A stretch of DNA of 64,000 nucleotides, taken from NCBI GenBank assembly GCA_016713765.1, contig JADJON010000003.1:310001-374000 (forward strand), in the 5' to 3' direction. Position 1 is the first letter of the stretch. Each line of letters begins with the position of its first letter. Positions 18,263 to 28,222 of this stretch are shown here, piece by piece. The position numbers were made by a program, and so were the translations under genes. The stretch is from Bacteroidota bacterium (GTDB lineage: Bacteria > Bacteroidota > Bacteroidia > AKYH767-A > 2013-40CM-41-45). The notes under the pieces are model-generated. The model worked only from the letters and a program-made list of their open reading frames with translations, searched no databases and had not been told where the DNA came from.

Positions 18263-19669
18263 ATGTCGACCACTTCACCTCCTGCCATCGCGATCATCGG
18301 CGGTGGCTTCAGCGGCAGCTTCACCGCGGTACAACTGATTCGCCAGCACCGGCAACCGCTGCGCATCCTGCTGTTCAACTGCCGTTATCCGGTCGCGCGC
18401 GGTATCGCCTACGACACCTACTCGGACGAACACCTGCTGAACGTCAAGGCAGGCAACATGAGCGCCATCGACGGCGAGCCGGACCACTTCGTCAACTGGT
18501 TCCTGCAACAAGCCGAAGGCAAAGGCCTCGATCCCGGGCAGGTCCCGTTCATGTTCCTCCCGCGATCGGTCTATGGCCGCTACCTCTCCGACGTATTCGA
18601 ACAGCAACTCCTCCGACTGCCACCCAGCGTGAGCGTGGAGATCGTGCAACAGGAGGTCACCGACCTGCGCCGCGAAGACCACCACTGGTCGATCGTGACG
18701 GAACCGGGAAGACGCATCAAGGCCGAGGCGGTCGTGCTCGCCACCGGCAACAGTCTGCCGGGAACACCCTCCGGACTCACCGGCATCAGCGAGAGCAGCC
18801 GTTACTGCGGCAACCCATGGCTCGAGTCCTGCGTCGTCACAACGAATGAACGCGAAGTGCTGATCGTCGGCACCGGCCTGACAATGGTCGACATTGTCCT
18901 CGGTCTGCGCGGCAAAGGGTACACCGGAACGATCATCGCCATCTCGCCCAAAGGCTTCGACATTCTCCCCCACCGCAATTTCCCGCCGCACAAAGCGATC
19001 CTCGATGAATTGCGGGAACCCTACCACATCGATCAGCTCGTGCGCGTCTTCCGGCAACACGTCTTCGCCATCCGCAAACTGGGCATCTCCGGAGAGGCGG
19101 TCGTGGACGCCTTGCGTTCGAAGACCCAGGAGATCTGGCAACAACTCAGCAGCCGGGAAAAGCGACAATTCATCCAACACCTGCGGCACCTCTGGGGAAT
19201 GGCGCGACACCGCCTGCCGTTCACCATCCACGAACAGATCCAACGTGAGATCCGCAAAGGCAGCCTCATCATTCGTGCCGGCAGGATCCTGTCCGCCTCC
19301 GAAGAGCAGGCACGAATCAAACTGGAGATTCGTCCGCGCGGCTCCGACGCGACGGAAACACTTCGCGTCGATCGCGTCATCAACTGCACCGGACCGCAAC
19401 CGGACATCCGGAAAGTAGCATCGCCGCTCCTGCAGCGACTTACCGACCGCGGACTGATCGTTCCTCATGAACTCAACCTGGGTATCGAAGCGACCACCGA
19501 CGGACGGATCATCGACAGTGACGGAAACGCGCAAACCGATTTTCTGACGCTTGGCACGCTCCTGCGCGGCGCCCTCTGGGAAAGCACTGCCGTTCCCGAA
19601 CTCCGTGTCCAGGCCGCCGGTGTGGCCCGGCATCTGGTGAACTTGCTTGCCACGCGAACGACACCTTAA
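18263..19669 (+). CDS. FAD/NAD(P)-binding protein, YdhS-like
   Basis: 468 residues. An N-terminal Rossmann dinucleotide-binding motif ([17 protein letters not shown], residues 9-25) is followed by [22 protein letters not shown], typical of the FAD-NAD(P)-binding family that includes E. coli YdhS. A second nucleotide-binding motif ([15 protein letters not shown]) and a C-terminal [10 protein letters not shown] with a terminal FAD contact ([10 protein letters not shown]) follow. The substrate is unknown for this family. It could be a flavin oxidoreductase or hydroxylase. It is upstream of msrB on the same strand with a 62-base gap, so cotranscription is possible and would fit a redox role. Confidence 0.85.
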   Translation: MSTTSPPAIAIIGGGFSGSFTAVQLIRQHRQPLRILLFNCRYPVARGIAYDTYSDEHLLNVKAGNMSAIDGEPDHFVNWFLQQAEGKGLDPGQVPFMFLPRSVYGRYLSDVFEQQLLRLPPSVSVEIVQQEVTDLRREDHHWSIVTEPGRRIKAEAVVLATGNSLPGTPSGLTGISESSRYCGNPWLESCVVTTNEREVLIVGTGLTMVDIVLGLRGKGYTGTIIAISPKGFDILPHRNFPPHKAILDELREPYHIDQLVRVFRQHVFAIRKLGISGEAVVDALRSKTQEIWQQLSSREKRQFIQHLRHLWGMARHRLPFTIHEQIQREIRKGSLIIRAGRILSASEEQARIKLEIRPRGSDATETLRVDRVINCTGPQPDIRKVASPLLQRLTDRGLIVPHELNLGIEATTDGRIIDSDGNAQTDFLTLGTLLRGALWESTAVPELRVQAAGVARHLVNLLATRTTP

Positions 19670-19731
19670 CAAGCTTTAACCTCTGCCGGAAATCCAAACC
19701 TTCCCTCCCGCCGTTTGTTTCTAAAACTGAT

Positions 19732-20229
19732 ATGAGGATCCTCAGCCTTTCCATCTTCTCCCTGCTGGTCTCCGCGTTGATCGCGTGCGGACAACCGGCC
19801 GTCCAACAACAGCAATCGAACAACATGCAAGAGCAAAACGGAATTTCAAAAGACGAACTCAAAAAGAAACTCACCCCGGAACAGTATCGCATCACGCAGG
19901 AATGCGGCACGGAAGCGCCTTTTACCGGCAAGTACTGGGACAACCACGAGACGGGCATGTACCACTGCGTGGTCTGTAATGCTCCGCTCTTTTCAAGCAA
20001 CACGAAATACGACAGCGGCAGCGGATGGCCGAGTTTCTACGCGCCGGTCGAGGGCAGTAACATCCGTGAAAAACGGGATTCGAGTCACGGCATGATCCGT
20101 ACCGAGATCGTGTGCGCGAAATGCGGCGCCCACCTGGGTCACGTCTTCGACGACGGCCCCAACCCTACCGGGCTGCGCTATTGCACCAACTCCGGTTCGC
20201 TGCAGTTCTACAAGGAAGGCAGTAAGTAA
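19732..20229 (+). CDS. msrB: Lipoprotein methionine-(R)-sulfoxide reductase
   Basis: 165 residues. A lipoprotein signal ends in the lipobox LIAC (Cys at residue 22), so the enzyme should be membrane-anchored in the periplasm. A Gln/Asn-rich linker follows, then the MsrB domain. Zinc-binding CxxC pairs are seen in CVVCNAPLF and [16 protein letters not shown]. The catalytic Cys151 lies in [13 protein letters not shown]. It reduces methionine-R-sulfoxide in oxidised envelope proteins. It converges with the FG-GAP gene, with only 9 bases between the stop codons. Confidence 0.94.
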   Translation: MRILSLSIFSLLVSALIACGQPAVQQQQSNNMQEQNGISKDELKKKLTPEQYRITQECGTEAPFTGKYWDNHETGMYHCVVCNAPLFSSNTKYDSGSGWPSFYAPVEGSNIREKRDSSHGMIRTEIVCAKCGAHLGHVFDDGPNPTGLRYCTNSGSLQFYKEGSK

Positions 20230-20238
20230 ATCATCCGA

Positions 20239-22518
20239 TCAATGCTGCACCCGCAGTTTCATGCTGCGGGATGCAGTTTCGGAAACGAGCCGAAGCAGGT
20301 AAAGACCGGACGCCCATTCGGTCGTGGAGATGACCATTTGCTCGGCGCTGACACGCGACCGATACAGCACGCGACCTGCGATGTCCGTTACTTCCAGTTG
20401 TTCCGTCCCTTTTCCACTCAGGTGGTTGAAACTGACCCGCACTTCGTCACGTGCCGGATTCGGAAACGCGATGAAGGAAACCGCCGGCTCTTCGAGCGCC
20501 GGAACGCCGGCTGTCGGGTTGTACTGATACCACAGTTGTAGTCCGCCGGAAGCCTGTCCCAGAACCAGGTCGACAAAGCCGTCACCGTTGATATCACCAC
20601 CGTTCACCGAAACATTGAACTTGATCCTGGACGATTCCGGCTTGTTGTACAGCGAATCCAGGAGCCGGAACGTACCGTTCAGGTTACCGTCGATGTTGTC
20701 GTAGAAGTACACGTTGCCGCCCATGTTCGACACTGCCAGCCGACGCGTGCCTGCGGTATCGTAAAAGAAGGGTACGGTATACCCTTCGACGTATCCCTGT
20801 GACTGCAGCAGAATACCGCCAAGCGTATCGTTATCGGGCAGGTTGCTGTAAAACGCGCTCGCCGCAGTTCCGATGTTCTTGAAGTAGTTGATGGTGGCCG
20901 ACTTCTCCCCGATCAACAGATCCTGCAGTCCGTCCCGGTTGATGTCAAACAGTTGCGGGGTCGCCGTGTTACCGACATCGATGCCCATGTAATTCGGGAA
21001 TGCAAGTTGGAAGCTGCAGGGATTACCCGCGCCGGCGCTGTTGTTGAAGAAGTAGAGTTTTCCGTCGTCCGCACCGATGATCATGTCGGCATCGCCATCG
21101 GCATCCAGATCACCGAACGTCGCGGCCAGGGGCGCGACGAGATTCAGTGCCGAGATGCCGGCCAGGTCGTCCGTGATGAGTTCGTATGCCGGCTGGGTGG
21201 CTGTGCCTTTGTTGCGGAACAACCACAAGCTGTTCTTATTTGCCTGCGGTGGATTCTGGAAGATACTGCCCCCGACGATCAGGTCCGGCAAGCCGTCACT
21301 GTCGTAATCGAATGGCACCGGCACAGCCGCTTCGCCGACGTCGATCATGCCGCCGACCAGAAAATCACTCGAACGGTAACTGAAGGTCGGGTTGGGATCC
21401 GTTGCGGTGTTCTTGTACCACCACATACCCTGTCGGTTCTCGTTCTCATTCGGCGCGAAGAGCATATCGCGCTTGCCGTCGTTGTCGAGGTCGATGTAGC
21501 TGTGCGCGTGGAAGCCGTTGAAGACCGCGGCCAGGTCGTAGGATGGAAAGCTGACATCCTGCGTATCCATCTCCGCGGAAAACTGCGTCCCGCCGTTGTG
21601 GACCATGAGAGTGTTGTACGAAGAGATGTCTCCGATCAGGGCATCCATATCGTTGTCGCCGTCGAGGTCGAGCAGGTAGATCGAAGAGATCGTATCATCA
21701 CGACGAGCGGCATCGGAAGGATCGTAAGCCGGTTCCAGGACCGGGTTGGGCTCTTCGGTCGGCCGACCGACACGGCACGGACAATGAAAACATCCCACCT
21801 CGTTGGCGCCGCCTACTTGCAGGGCGAAATTTCCCCAGCAGGCGGAAGCCCATTCGTACACCAGCGAATCGCAGGTGCCATAGTTGTCCATGGACAGGTT
21901 ACGGTGATAAATGAATCGGCCATCCGGAACCGAATTGTATCCGATGATATCCATGTCGCCGTCGCTATCCACATCCGCAAAGGCCGGGATGGAAACCGCG
22001 CTGGCGAAGATGTTCGTCGGGAAGCCGGCGAAGGTCTCCCGCATGAACGGATTGACGAGGGTGAACTGCAAACCGGAGCCAGGCGTGTAGTCGTTGCGCC
22101 AGGCGGCGATGCCTGACGGAAACTGGGAAGAGAGCATGAACAGGTCTTCCTTCCCGTCGCAATTGTAATCGTAGAACAGCGCCCACTTGTTGATCGGAGG
22201 GAATCTCTGCACCATTTCCGGCGCGTACTGCCATGCGGTGACCACATTCGTCGAGCCGGTATTCAGGAAGCAACTCACCCGGTTGTTGAAGCGGTCGAAC
22301 ACGAAGAGGTCTTTGCGTCCGTCACCGTCCATATCCACGGAAGAGGTCAGCGGATAATTGATCCCGCCTGACCAGGGGTTCTGCATCGGGGTCCCGGCGA
22401 TCTCCACCGCGACATTATCGACCCGGTCGAAGCGGACCTGGGCATTGGACTGATCCGAGAGCAGGAACAGGAAGACAAACGGCAGCGCCGCCAGGAAACG
22501 TAAGTGCGTATTTCGCAT
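20239..22518 (-). CDS. Secreted FG-GAP/VCBS repeat protein with T9SS sorting tail
   Basis: 759 residues from the ATG at 22518, which opens on the signal peptide (MRNTHLRFLAALPFVFLF). Repeated blades carry D-x-D-x-D-G-x-x-D motifs, for example DMDGDGRKDLFVFD, DVDSDGDMDIIGY, DLDGDNDMDALIGD, DYDSDGLPDLIVG and DINRDGLQDLLIG. This is the calcium-binding FG-GAP beta-propeller pattern. The C-terminus (FPNPARDEVRVSF ... GRVLYRSRV ... ASGLYLLRLV) is a type A T9SS sorting domain. It is an exported surface or adhesion-type protein of unknown ligand. No partner gene is nearby. Confidence 0.88.
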   Translation of the reverse strand: MRNTHLRFLAALPFVFLFLLSDQSNAQVRFDRVDNVAVEIAGTPMQNPWSGGINYPLTSSVDMDGDGRKDLFVFDRFNNRVSCFLNTGSTNVVTAWQYAPEMVQRFPPINKWALFYDYNCDGKEDLFMLSSQFPSGIAAWRNDYTPGSGLQFTLVNPFMRETFAGFPTNIFASAVSIPAFADVDSDGDMDIIGYNSVPDGRFIYHRNLSMDNYGTCDSLVYEWASACWGNFALQVGGANEVGCFHCPCRVGRPTEEPNPVLEPAYDPSDAARRDDTISSIYLLDLDGDNDMDALIGDISSYNTLMVHNGGTQFSAEMDTQDVSFPSYDLAAVFNGFHAHSYIDLDNDGKRDMLFAPNENENRQGMWWYKNTATDPNPTFSYRSSDFLVGGMIDVGEAAVPVPFDYDSDGLPDLIVGGSIFQNPPQANKNSLWLFRNKGTATQPAYELITDDLAGISALNLVAPLAATFGDLDADGDADMIIGADDGKLYFFNNSAGAGNPCSFQLAFPNYMGIDVGNTATPQLFDINRDGLQDLLIGEKSATINYFKNIGTAASAFYSNLPDNDTLGGILLQSQGYVEGYTVPFFYDTAGTRRLAVSNMGGNVYFYDNIDGNLNGTFRLLDSLYNKPESSRIKFNVSVNGGDINGDGFVDLVLGQASGGLQLWYQYNPTAGVPALEEPAVSFIAFPNPARDEVRVSFNHLSGKGTEQLEVTDIAGRVLYRSRVSAEQMVISTTEWASGLYLLRLVSETASRSMKLRVQH

Positions 22519-22640
22519 GATTACGAAGATACTCAATAGGCAGGCGGCGAAAGCAGGACAAATGTCAATTCTTATTCATTTTCCAACATGAACAGTCCGC
22601 TCCCGGCTGGAAAATTAGGGCAGTTTTGGTCCGGCTCGCG

Positions 22641-22648
22641 TATCTTTA
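22641..22648 (+). promoter_or_regulatory. Promoter -7 box for yajQ
   Basis: TATCTTTA, one base off TAnnTTTG, 21 bases before the ATG. Confidence 0.5.
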
Positions 22649-22669
22649 CAAGACCACACACGCACGCCC

Positions 22670-23161
22670 ATGCCTTCTTTTGACATCGTTTCCAAAATAG
22701 ACGTCCAAAAACTCGACAACGCCATCAACGTGGCGATCAAGGAACTCGCCAACCGTTTCGATTTTCACGGTTCCAAGACCAACGTGGAACTCGACAAGAA
22801 GACGCTCCAGATCCACGTCCTCACTGAAAACGACATGCGCCTCAAAGCCGTGGAAGGCATCATCATCGGCCGCATGGTGAAGCAGGGCCTCGACCCGCAG
22901 AGCCTCGACTTCGGCAAGGAACTCTACGCCTCCGGCAACATGGTCAAGAAGGACATCAAGGTCAAGCAGGGCGTCGACAAAGACACCGCGAAGAAAGTCG
23001 TCAAGATCATCAAAGACACCGGCCTCAAAGTCCAGGCGTCCATCATGGACGAACAAGTCCGCGTCACCGGCAAGAAGATCGACGACCTCCAGGAACTCAT
23101 CAGCATTTTGGAAAAGTCACAGGTCGGCATTCCAATGCAGTACGAGAATTTCCGGAGTTGA
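22670..23161 (+). CDS. yajQ: YajQ-family nucleotide-binding protein
   Basis: 163 residues, the normal length. It starts MPSFDIVSKIDVQKLDNAI and contains FHGSKTNVEL, then the KDIKVKQGVDKDTAKKVVK and QVRVTGKKIDDLQ segments of the two ferredoxin-like folds. Homologues bind cyclic di-GMP and affect gene expression in Xanthomonas; elsewhere the role is unclear. It is a single-gene unit with no clear terminator hairpin of its own. A palindrome-rich repeat block begins about 35 bases downstream. Confidence 0.93.
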   Translation: MPSFDIVSKIDVQKLDNAINVAIKELANRFDFHGSKTNVELDKKTLQIHVLTENDMRLKAVEGIIIGRMVKQGLDPQSLDFGKELYASGNMVKKDIKVKQGVDKDTAKKVVKIIKDTGLKVQASIMDEQVRVTGKKIDDLQELISILEKSQVGIPMQYENFRS

Positions 23162-23194
23162 TCGTATGCATCCAGGCGGTGCATGACAAAGATC

Positions 23195-25566
23195 AATTTT
23201 CCAACCACCACCCCGCCTCGTAGGGGCGGCAGTATCCTTGTACCGGTTGTCCCTCTCGGATTTTCGACCCCGTAGGGGTCGCGGTATGAATGGTTGATGC
23301 TGTGATAAAAAAATTAATGCTCCATCGCCGGTCCATCGCGGCAAACCAATTTGCTTCTTTCACCGCCCCTTACCGCGACCCCTACGGGGCCGTGATCATT
23401 GGGGGATTGCAACGGGCCAGGATACCGGCGCCCCGATGGGGCGCACGGGTGGGCGTGATTGGACGGCGGTTTGAAAACAAATTTTATTCCTTGCGCTAAC
23501 AACGTTGTGTACCAGCGATGTCTTGGATGTATCATCCCGGACGACGCGGCCGTTCTTCACAACCACCACCCCGCCCCGTAGGGGCGGCGGTATCCTTGTA
23601 CAGGTTGTCCCTCTCGGAATTTCGACCCCGTAGGGGTCGCGGTATGAATGGTTGATGCTGTGATAAAAAAATTAATGCTCCATCGCCGGTCCATCGCGGC
23701 AAACCAATTTGCTTCTTTCACCGCCCCTTACCGCGACCCCTACGGGGCCGTGATCATTGGGGATTGCAACGGGCTGGGATACCGGCGCCCCGATGGGGCG
23801 CACGGGTGGGCGTGATTGGACGGCGGTTTGAAAACAAATTTTATTCCTTGCGCTAACAACGTTGTTTACCAGCGATGTCTTGGATGTATCATCCCGGACG
23901 ACGCGGCCGTTCTTCACAACCACCACCCCGCCCCGTAGGGGCGGCGGTATCCTTGCACCGGTTGTCCCTCTTGGAATTTCGACCCCGTAGGGGTCGCGGT
24001 ATGAAATGTTGGTTCAGGGAACAATGGTCCGTCTGGCGGAATGTTAGCGCCTTCGAACAGCGACCACATGGGTATAAAGCTCCCAGCGCGTATTCCGCCG
24101 CAGCATCCGATCAGTCAACACCCCGCCCCATAGGGGCGGCGGTATCCTTGTACAGGTTGTCCCTCTCGGAATTTCGACCCCGTAGGGGTCGCGGTATGAA
24201 AGGTTAGTGCTGTGATAAAAAAAATAATGCATCATCGCCGGTGAATCGTGGCAAACCAATTTGCTTCTTTCACCGCCCCTTACCGCGACCCCTACGGGGC
24301 CGTGATCATTGGGGGATTGCAACGGGCTAGGATACCGGCGCCCCGATGGGGCGCACGGGTGGGCGTGATTGGACGGCGGTTTGAAAACAAATTTTATTCC
24401 TTGCGCTAACAACGTTGTTTACCAGCGATGTCTTGGATGTATCATCCCGGACGACGCGGCCGTTCTTCACAACCACCACCCCGCCCCGTAGGGGCGGCGG
24501 TATCCTTGTACAGGTTGTCCCTCTCGGAATTTCGACCCCGTAGGGGTCGCGGTATGAAAGGTTAGTGCTGTGATAAAAAAAATAATGCATCATCGCCGGT
24601 GAATCGTGGCAAACCAATTTGCTTCTTTCACCGCCCCTTACCGCGACCCCTACGGGGCCGTGATCATTGGGGGATTGCAACGGGCTAGGATACCGGCGCC
24701 CCGATGGGGCGCACGGGTGGGCGTAAGTCAGCGGTTTGAAAACAAATTTTATTCCTTGCGCTAACAACGTTGTTTACCAGCGATGTCTTGGATGTATCAT
24801 CCCGGACGACGCGGCCGTTCTTCACAACCACCACCCCGCCCCGTAGGGGCGGCGGTATCCTTGCACCAAATGTCCCTCTCGGATTTTCGACCCCGTAGGG
24901 GTCGCGGTATGAAATGTTGGTGCTGTGATAAAAAAAATAATACATCATCGCCGGTGAATCGTGGCAAACCAATTTGCTTCTTTCACCGCCCCTTACCGCG
25001 ACCCCTACGGGGCCGTGATCATTGGGGGATTGCAACGGGCTAGGATACCGGCGCCCCGATGGGGCGCACGGGTGGGCCTGATTGGACGGCGGTTTGAAAA
25101 CAAATATTATTCCCTGCGCTAAAAACTTTTTTCACGAGAGATGCCTTGATGTCTTATCCCGGAAGACGCGGCCTTTGATCACAACCACCACCCCGCCCCA
25201 TAGGGGCGGCGGTATCCTTGCACCGGTTGTCCCTCTTGGATTTTCGACCCCGTAGGGGTCGCGGTATGAAATGTTGATTCAGGGAATAGTGGTCCGTCTG
25301 GCGGAATGTTAGCGCCTTCGAAAAGCAACAGCATAGGCATACCACTCCCAGCGCGCATTCCGCCGCAGCATCCGATCAGTCAACACCCCGCCCCGTAGGG
25401 GCGGCGGTATCCTTGCACCGGTTGTCCCTCTTGGATTTTCGACCCCGTAGGGGTCGCGGTATGAAATGTTTATTCAGGGAACAATGGTCCGTCTGGCGGA
25501 ATGTTAGCGCCTTCGAAAAGTAACAGCATAGGCATAACACTCCCAGCGCGCATTCCGCCTTACCAC
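23195..25566. repeat. Composite palindromic repeat block (8 heads, 5 long and 3 short tails)
   Basis: A head of about 75 bp recurs at 23203, 23561, 23918, 24116, 24471, 24826, 25183 and 25382. It holds two palindromes, CCGCCCCGTAGGGGCGG and CGACCCCGTAGGGGTCG. Heads 1, 2, 4, 5 and 6 are followed by a long tail of about 280 bp, giving periods of 355-358. Heads 3, 7 and 8 are followed by a short, different tail of about 120 bp (CTGGCGGAATGTTAGCGCC). Each long tail holds two more palindromes, GCGACCCCTACGGGGCC and GGCGCCCCGATGGGGCGC. Open frames inside are by-products: units of 355, 357 and 358 bases do not keep frame. The block fills the yajQ to TonB-receptor gap. Confidence 0.92.
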
Positions 25567-25575
25567 CGGCGATCC

Positions 25576-27810
25576 TTACAACTTCATTCCCACCGTCACA
25601 ATCAACGTCCTCGCCTCGCCGGGCAGCAGGCCGGGACCGGGATAACCACCGGAACGTCGGGTGAAATAACGGTCGTCGAAGAGGTTCGACAGATTCACCT
25701 TCAGCTCGTAGCGCTCCTTATAAGTATAACCGGCGGATGCATCCCAGACCGTCCAGGCGGGAATGACGCCCGCTTGCCCGTTCGCGGTGGGCATCTCGGT
25801 GTTGCCGGCATCGGCATAGACTTTACCGGTGTAGCTGTATTGCAACTCAGCACGGAAGTCGCCCAGGAGGAAGGATGCACCACAACGATGGATCAGCGCG
25901 GGGGCGTACTCCACAAGCTTGCCGTCGAGGTTACTCGTCCCGTTCACGGGCGATGCGAGCGGGAAGTCGCCGTAGGTCGCTTTCATCAGCGCGAGCGAGT
26001 TCCACAGCGTGAGCTCCACGCGTGTTCGGTGGTTCAGGAAGCGCAGCGGGTTCACTTCCACGTAGGCTTCCAGTCCTCGGTGCAGGCTGTTGCCCAGGTT
26101 GGTGCGGTAGAGGTAGCTGCTGCCGTCGGCGTTCGTGCGGCTGAGGTTGCCGATGCGGTCGCCGTAGGTCATCGTGTACACGCTAACATCCGCGCGCAGC
26201 CGGTCCTGCCACTTGCCGCGGATGCCCAGCTCGGCCGAATGTCCGCGCGCGTCGCGCAGGTTGGGGTCCACCACGTCGGTCGTAGCCGGCGGGGTGAGGT
26301 CGGAAAAAAGCACCGGCCGGTAAGCCTGTGACCAGTTGCCGTACAGGCTCCACGCGCCCGGCAGTTGATACGACGCGCCGAGGCCGGCGAGCAGGAAGGT
26401 CCGCTCCCGCTCCAATGGCTGCATGCGTGACTCGCTTCCGTCGCTGTTGAACGCGTAACGGCCCTCGCCTTCGCTCCGCACCCGCTCGAGGCGCAGGCCC
26501 GGACTCAGACTCCAGCGCTGGCCGATATGAAAGACGTTCTCGAAAAAGGCCGCCAGGTTGCCGCTGCCGAACTCCAGCGAGCGCGGGAAGCGGCCGTTGC
26601 TGTTCGTGATGGCGAAGTCGGCGCCGCTGCCGGTGGTGCCTTGTCCGCGCTGGTCGCGGCGGGTGTTGCCGCGGAAGTAACGCAGTCCGGCGGAGAGGGC
26701 GTGTTCCCGACCCAGCCAGCGGTAGCGGCGCAGTCCGCGCAGCTCGAGGCCGAGGTTGGTGTAGAAGTCGCGGTCGACTTGCCGCGGCGCGTAAGTGCCG
26801 GTGGCGGGGTTGATAGTATCGGCCACGGTGACGGCGGATACAAAGCCCACCGAGTTGCGTTCTGCGATGAGGCCGTTGACGGAGAGTTGCAGGCTCGTCA
26901 TCGAATCGGGAGCGTATTGCAGAGAGCCGGTCAAAACATTCCAGGGTGCGGAGAACCAGTTGCGCGCGCGCAGGCTCTGCCGGGCGTCGGCGGCGAACTG
27001 CGCGTCGGTGAGGCCGCCGGCTTGTTGGAGGCGGTTGGTGCTGCGGGTGTAGGAGAACGCAGTCTTCCACTTTTCCGAGATGCGGTAGCCGAGGGAGCCG
27101 TAGAGCACATCGGCGCGGTAGCGGCTGTGTTCGCGCCAGCCCTCGGCCTGGCGGTGGTGGTAGAAAGCGTAGTAGGACAGCCGGCCGACCGTGCCGCCCA
27201 GCGCGTTGAAGGAGCTCCACAGCCCGTAGCTGCCGCCGCTCTGCCGGCTTTCGACGGCGAGCTTGCGGTCGGTGGGTGCCTGCCGGATGCGGTAGTCGAG
27301 CAGCCCGCCGAACTGCGGACCGTATTGCAGTCCCGCCGCCCCACGCACCAGCGTGATCGACTCCACCGCCTCGGCGGGCGGGTTGTAGTAGGCCTCGGGA
27401 TAACCGAAGGGATCCGCGGCGATGTCGAAGCCGTTCTGCCGCACGTTGAACTCCCAGGAGCGGTTGGGACTCAGTCCGCGGCTGCCCACGCCGATCTGCG
27501 TGCCGGAGCCGTCGCTTTCCCATACGCTGATGCCGGGCGCCTTTCCGAAGAGCTGCCGCGACTGGTTCTGCACCGTATTCGCGCCCAGGTCGTCGAGCCG
27601 GATCAGCTCGGTCTTCTTACCCGCCAGCAACACCAGTCCATCCCGCTCCGGCAACCATTCCCGGCCCCGTTCCCGGAAACCCTGAATGTCTACCGACTTC
27701 AAAGTATCCGCCCACAGGAACTTCTCCCCGCCCGGCTCCTCCGCTCGTAAAACGCTGGGAATGAACACTAAAACGCTGACAAACCCAATTCCGGCTATCC
27801 TGAAACCCAT
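25576..27810 (-). CDS. fecA: TonB-dependent receptor, FecA-like
   Basis: 744 residues. A signal peptide ends near VLRAEEP. The plug domain has LFGKAPGISVWESDGSGTQI, RGLSPNRSWEFNVRQNG and AADPFGYPEAYYNPPAEAV, which closely resemble iron(III) dicitrate receptors of the FecA group. A 22-strand barrel follows, ending in DDRYFTRRSGGYPGPG and a terminal aromatic-poor strand (LIVTVGMKL). It lacks both the N-terminal signalling domain of E. coli FecA and the carboxypeptidase-like extension of SusC proteins. It should import a ferric chelate using TonB. The operator-like repeat on its transcription start fits iron control. The gene is alone, with no FecI/FecR pair. Confidence 0.9.
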   Translation of the reverse strand: MGFRIAGIGFVSVLVFIPSVLRAEEPGGEKFLWADTLKSVDIQGFRERGREWLPERDGLVLLAGKKTELIRLDDLGANTVQNQSRQLFGKAPGISVWESDGSGTQIGVGSRGLSPNRSWEFNVRQNGFDIAADPFGYPEAYYNPPAEAVESITLVRGAAGLQYGPQFGGLLDYRIRQAPTDRKLAVESRQSGGSYGLWSSFNALGGTVGRLSYYAFYHHRQAEGWREHSRYRADVLYGSLGYRISEKWKTAFSYTRSTNRLQQAGGLTDAQFAADARQSLRARNWFSAPWNVLTGSLQYAPDSMTSLQLSVNGLIAERNSVGFVSAVTVADTINPATGTYAPRQVDRDFYTNLGLELRGLRRYRWLGREHALSAGLRYFRGNTRRDQRGQGTTGSGADFAITNSNGRFPRSLEFGSGNLAAFFENVFHIGQRWSLSPGLRLERVRSEGEGRYAFNSDGSESRMQPLERERTFLLAGLGASYQLPGAWSLYGNWSQAYRPVLFSDLTPPATTDVVDPNLRDARGHSAELGIRGKWQDRLRADVSVYTMTYGDRIGNLSRTNADGSSYLYRTNLGNSLHRGLEAYVEVNPLRFLNHRTRVELTLWNSLALMKATYGDFPLASPVNGTSNLDGKLVEYAPALIHRCGASFLLGDFRAELQYSYTGKVYADAGNTEMPTANGQAGVIPAWTVWDASAGYTYKERYELKVNLSNLFDDRYFTRRSGGYPGPGLLPGEARTLIVTVGMKL

Positions 27811-27818
27811 GCTTATTT

Positions 27819-27841
27819 TTATTTAGACTGTTTCTAAATAA
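27819..27841 (-). promoter_or_regulatory. Operator-like inverted repeat of the FecA-type receptor
   Basis: A perfect 9-bp inverted repeat, TTATTTAGA and TCTAAATAA, separated by 5 bases, ends 9 bases before the ATG. It covers the expected transcription start. I infer a metal-responsive repressor site (Fur or DtxR type) from the gene's function. Confidence 0.65.
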
Positions 27842-27846
27842 GGCTG

Positions 27847-27854
27847 CAAGGATA
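27847..27854 (-). promoter_or_regulatory. Probable -7 box for the FecA-type receptor
   Basis: The minus strand reads TATCCTTG, one mismatch to TAnnTTTG, immediately upstream of the operator-like repeat. Confidence 0.45.
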
Positions 27855-28194
27855 GGAAATGATTGGATTGGGTTTGAATGACGGATGTCAGTTGGGGTGT
27901 TGGGTTGCCGTAAAGGGTTGATTATTAAATTTAAAAGTTGAAAGGCATCGAATCTGCCGGTGCTTTGAATCTATGTTCTCCTGGTTAACACCTCCCTCCT
28001 CCCAAGGTAGATGCACCTTAAACTACTTCAATAGAGATTTCAATGACTCGTCAATCCTATGCTTTCTCCAGATAACATGAAAAAAACTTAAATGACTAAT
28101 ACGCATTTCGCCAATCTGCCCGTTTGTTTAAATTTCCTAGTAAAATCATAGAGTCGAGAGAAATAAAACGAAGTAAACCTTCGTCTATTTGAGC
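27855..28194. other. AT-rich intergenic region, no gene seen
   Basis: No convincing reading frame or RNA gene is seen. Base composition drops to AT-rich from about 28.0 kb. A small hairpin CGAAG-TAAAC-CTTCG at 28169-28183 lies just before the GTTAGCTGTA box and might be the remnant of an earlier attC-like site, but no matching left core (…AAC) is found. Confidence 0.5.
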
Positions 28195-28204
28195 GTTAGC
28201 TGTA
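28195..28204 (+). promoter_or_regulatory. Left boundary box of module 1 (GTTAGCTGTA)
   Basis: GTTAGCTGTA here is the exact inverse complement of TACAGCTAAC at 28851-28860. The pair brackets the AT-rich gene at 28223 with 18 and 10 bases to spare. In integron terms this is the 1R-type core at a cassette start. Confidence 0.6.
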
Positions 28205-28222
28205 ATTTTAAAACCCATAAAT

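Noticed and set aside
23672..25043. Several open frames of 84-146 codons within the palindromic repeat block
   Set aside because: They repeat with the units, exist on both strands, and unit lengths of 355-358 do not keep frame, so they are not conserved as proteins.
23195..25566. CRISPR array
   Set aside because: Repeats are long (heads about 75 bp, whole units up to 358 bp), the tails between heads are themselves repeated rather than unique, and no cas gene is near.
28169..28204. A complete fourth attC-like site upstream of module 1
   Set aside because: A small hairpin and the GTTAGC core are present, but no left core ending AAC pairs with it. It may be a remnant only.
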